Position numbers and translations under genes: made by a program
The notes under the pieces: model-generated
The model's database searches: none
Told to the model about the DNA's origin: nothing
Seen by the model: only the letters and a program-made list of their open reading frames with translations
Shown here: one piece after another, positions 63,224 through 64,000 of the stretch
Position numbering within the stretch: the first letter of the stretch is position 1
Layout: each line of letters opens with the position of its first letter
Assembly: GCF_000315625.1 (NCBI RefSeq)
Contig: NW_005434618.1
Coordinates: 207,038-271,037 of the forward strand
Length of the DNA stretch: 64,000 bases
Reading direction: 5' to 3'
DNA from: Guillardia theta CCMP2712
Taxonomy: Eukaryota; Cryptophyceae; Pyrenomonadales; Geminigeraceae

Positions 63224-64000
63224 ATGCTGACATTCTGGAGCAGCAGGGGTCGCCCTCTCCTCCTCTTCCCTCGTGAGCATGCAGCACCATGATCGCCTGC
63301 TCTTATCCTTGAGTGCAGGGGCGGCAACGACAAAGACCCTCCACGAGCTGCAGTTGGGAAGCGACCCAAATCCTCGACTGTCAGCAGAGCGAAGCCGCGA
63401 TGGTCAGTCCCCGCCAGGTCGACGAGTCTGTTGTGCTACGATCGTGTCTTAAGGCCCTCCAGGAAGCCTTCACCTGGGGAGTTCGTCACCGACCTCGAGC
63501 GGCAGTTTCAGGTACATGGTGGGAGCGGACGTGCCAAGTTGACAGGGTGAGAAGGAGGCGATGGAGTTGAAGCGAGGGAGAGAGTTTGCCAGGGATGCAT
63601 CTCCCACGGAGAAGAGCAGCGATATATTACGACCATGGTGAGCCATGTAGGGTTCGTCGGTCAGCTCGGAGTGATGGACGTGAAGGTGGGAGCGGAACGA
63701 GGTTGAAGGTCGTCGATCGAGGAGTGTCAAGGTTTGACACTTGTCAGAGGTTCACGTCTCATGGACATAGCAGGATGACAGAGGAGAACGACGAGGAAGC
63801 GGCGGGCTCGCACCATCGTCAGAGTCGATTCGATCCAGATCTCCTTTCCAGTATCCTGAGCCGCCGCACAACCCGGGCAAGCGGGGGATAAGACCATACA
63901 GTGCGTCGAGGGGAGTCAAATCCTTTGACGAGAAGGCACTCTTCGTCGCAGAGGTGGAGGAGACGCTTGGTAACAGAGTGACAGGCTATCCGCCAAGAGA
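63224..64000 (+). CDS. Start of a + strand gene running off the right edge, unknown product
   Basis: ATG at 63224 opens MLTFWSSRGRPLLLFP. A GT-AG intron (gtgagc...gtgcag, about 63272-63318) joins it in phase to AATTKTLHELQLGSDPNPRL. Further protein-like pieces lie at about 63460-63505 (PSPGEFVTDLERQFQ) and 63545-63630 (EKEAMELKRGREFARDASP). I could not phase the junction near 63395-63455, so the middle is unsettled, and the 3' end lies beyond the window. No family recognised. Confidence 0.35.

Noticed and set aside
62852-63292. Gly/Arg/Glu-rich (minus) and Pro/Ser-rich (plus) open frames
   Set aside because: Direct translation of the (TCCTCCC)n tract.

Overview
The window looks like nuclear DNA of a unicellular eukaryote, most likely an alga with a red-lineage secondary plastid. 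A cryptophyte such as Guillardia is my best guess. The grounds are: many very short GT-AG introns (about 40-120 bp), tightly packed genes on both strands, giant IPT/TIG-repeat proteins, and a gene (59282-60559) whose N-terminus reads as a signal peptide with Phe at the predicted cleavage site, the plastid-import hallmark of cryptophytes, stramenopiles and haptophytes. The species is an inference; the splice sites and protein families are read from the sequence.

Layout. Bases 1-39333 (+) appear to be one giant gene open at the left edge. It encodes roughly 120-125 IPT/TIG Ig-like domains (1-33268), then a cysteine-rich GCC2/GCC3-type block (33269-34878), an unrecognised juxtamembrane ectodomain, a polytopic membrane region (about 36630-38260) and a cytosolic tail with five Trp-Leu helices separated by acidic Ser/Asp linkers. 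The frame is broken at three places (about 2555, 25377 and 28498-28580). Each coincides with the edge of an internal duplication, and a 270-base run of N lies at 3315-3584. Several kilobase-scale duplications inside the array are almost identical, and base composition switches between AT-rich and GC-rich blocks, often at duplication borders.

From 39334 onward: an intergenic stretch with a MITE-like element (39848-40217); a six-exon gene for a charged hypothetical protein (40360-41668, +); a secreted S10 serine carboxypeptidase (41736-43461, -); an alpha/beta hydrolase (43503-44491, +); a second giant surface protein, type I, with about 22 invasin/Ig-like repeats, one EGF module, one membrane helix and a short tail (44497-54026, -); a GC-rich island; a coiled-coil protein (54629-56489, +); a TMEM184/OST-alpha (DUF300) seven-helix protein (56614-58712, -); a small hypothetical gene (about 58810-59267, +); a probable plastid-targeted protein with a CRAL-TRIO-N-like motif (59282-60559, -); a multi-pass membrane protein (61330-62796, -); pyrimidine-rich simple repeats; and the start of another + strand gene at the right edge.

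Together, two giant repeat-built surface proteins lie about 5 kb apart, separated by a secretory peptidase and a hydrolase. They could be cell-surface or periplast adhesion or recognition molecules; that is inference from architecture only. I built exon models by eye from GT-AG sites and phase; the internal ones for 61330-62796 and 63224-64000 are incomplete.
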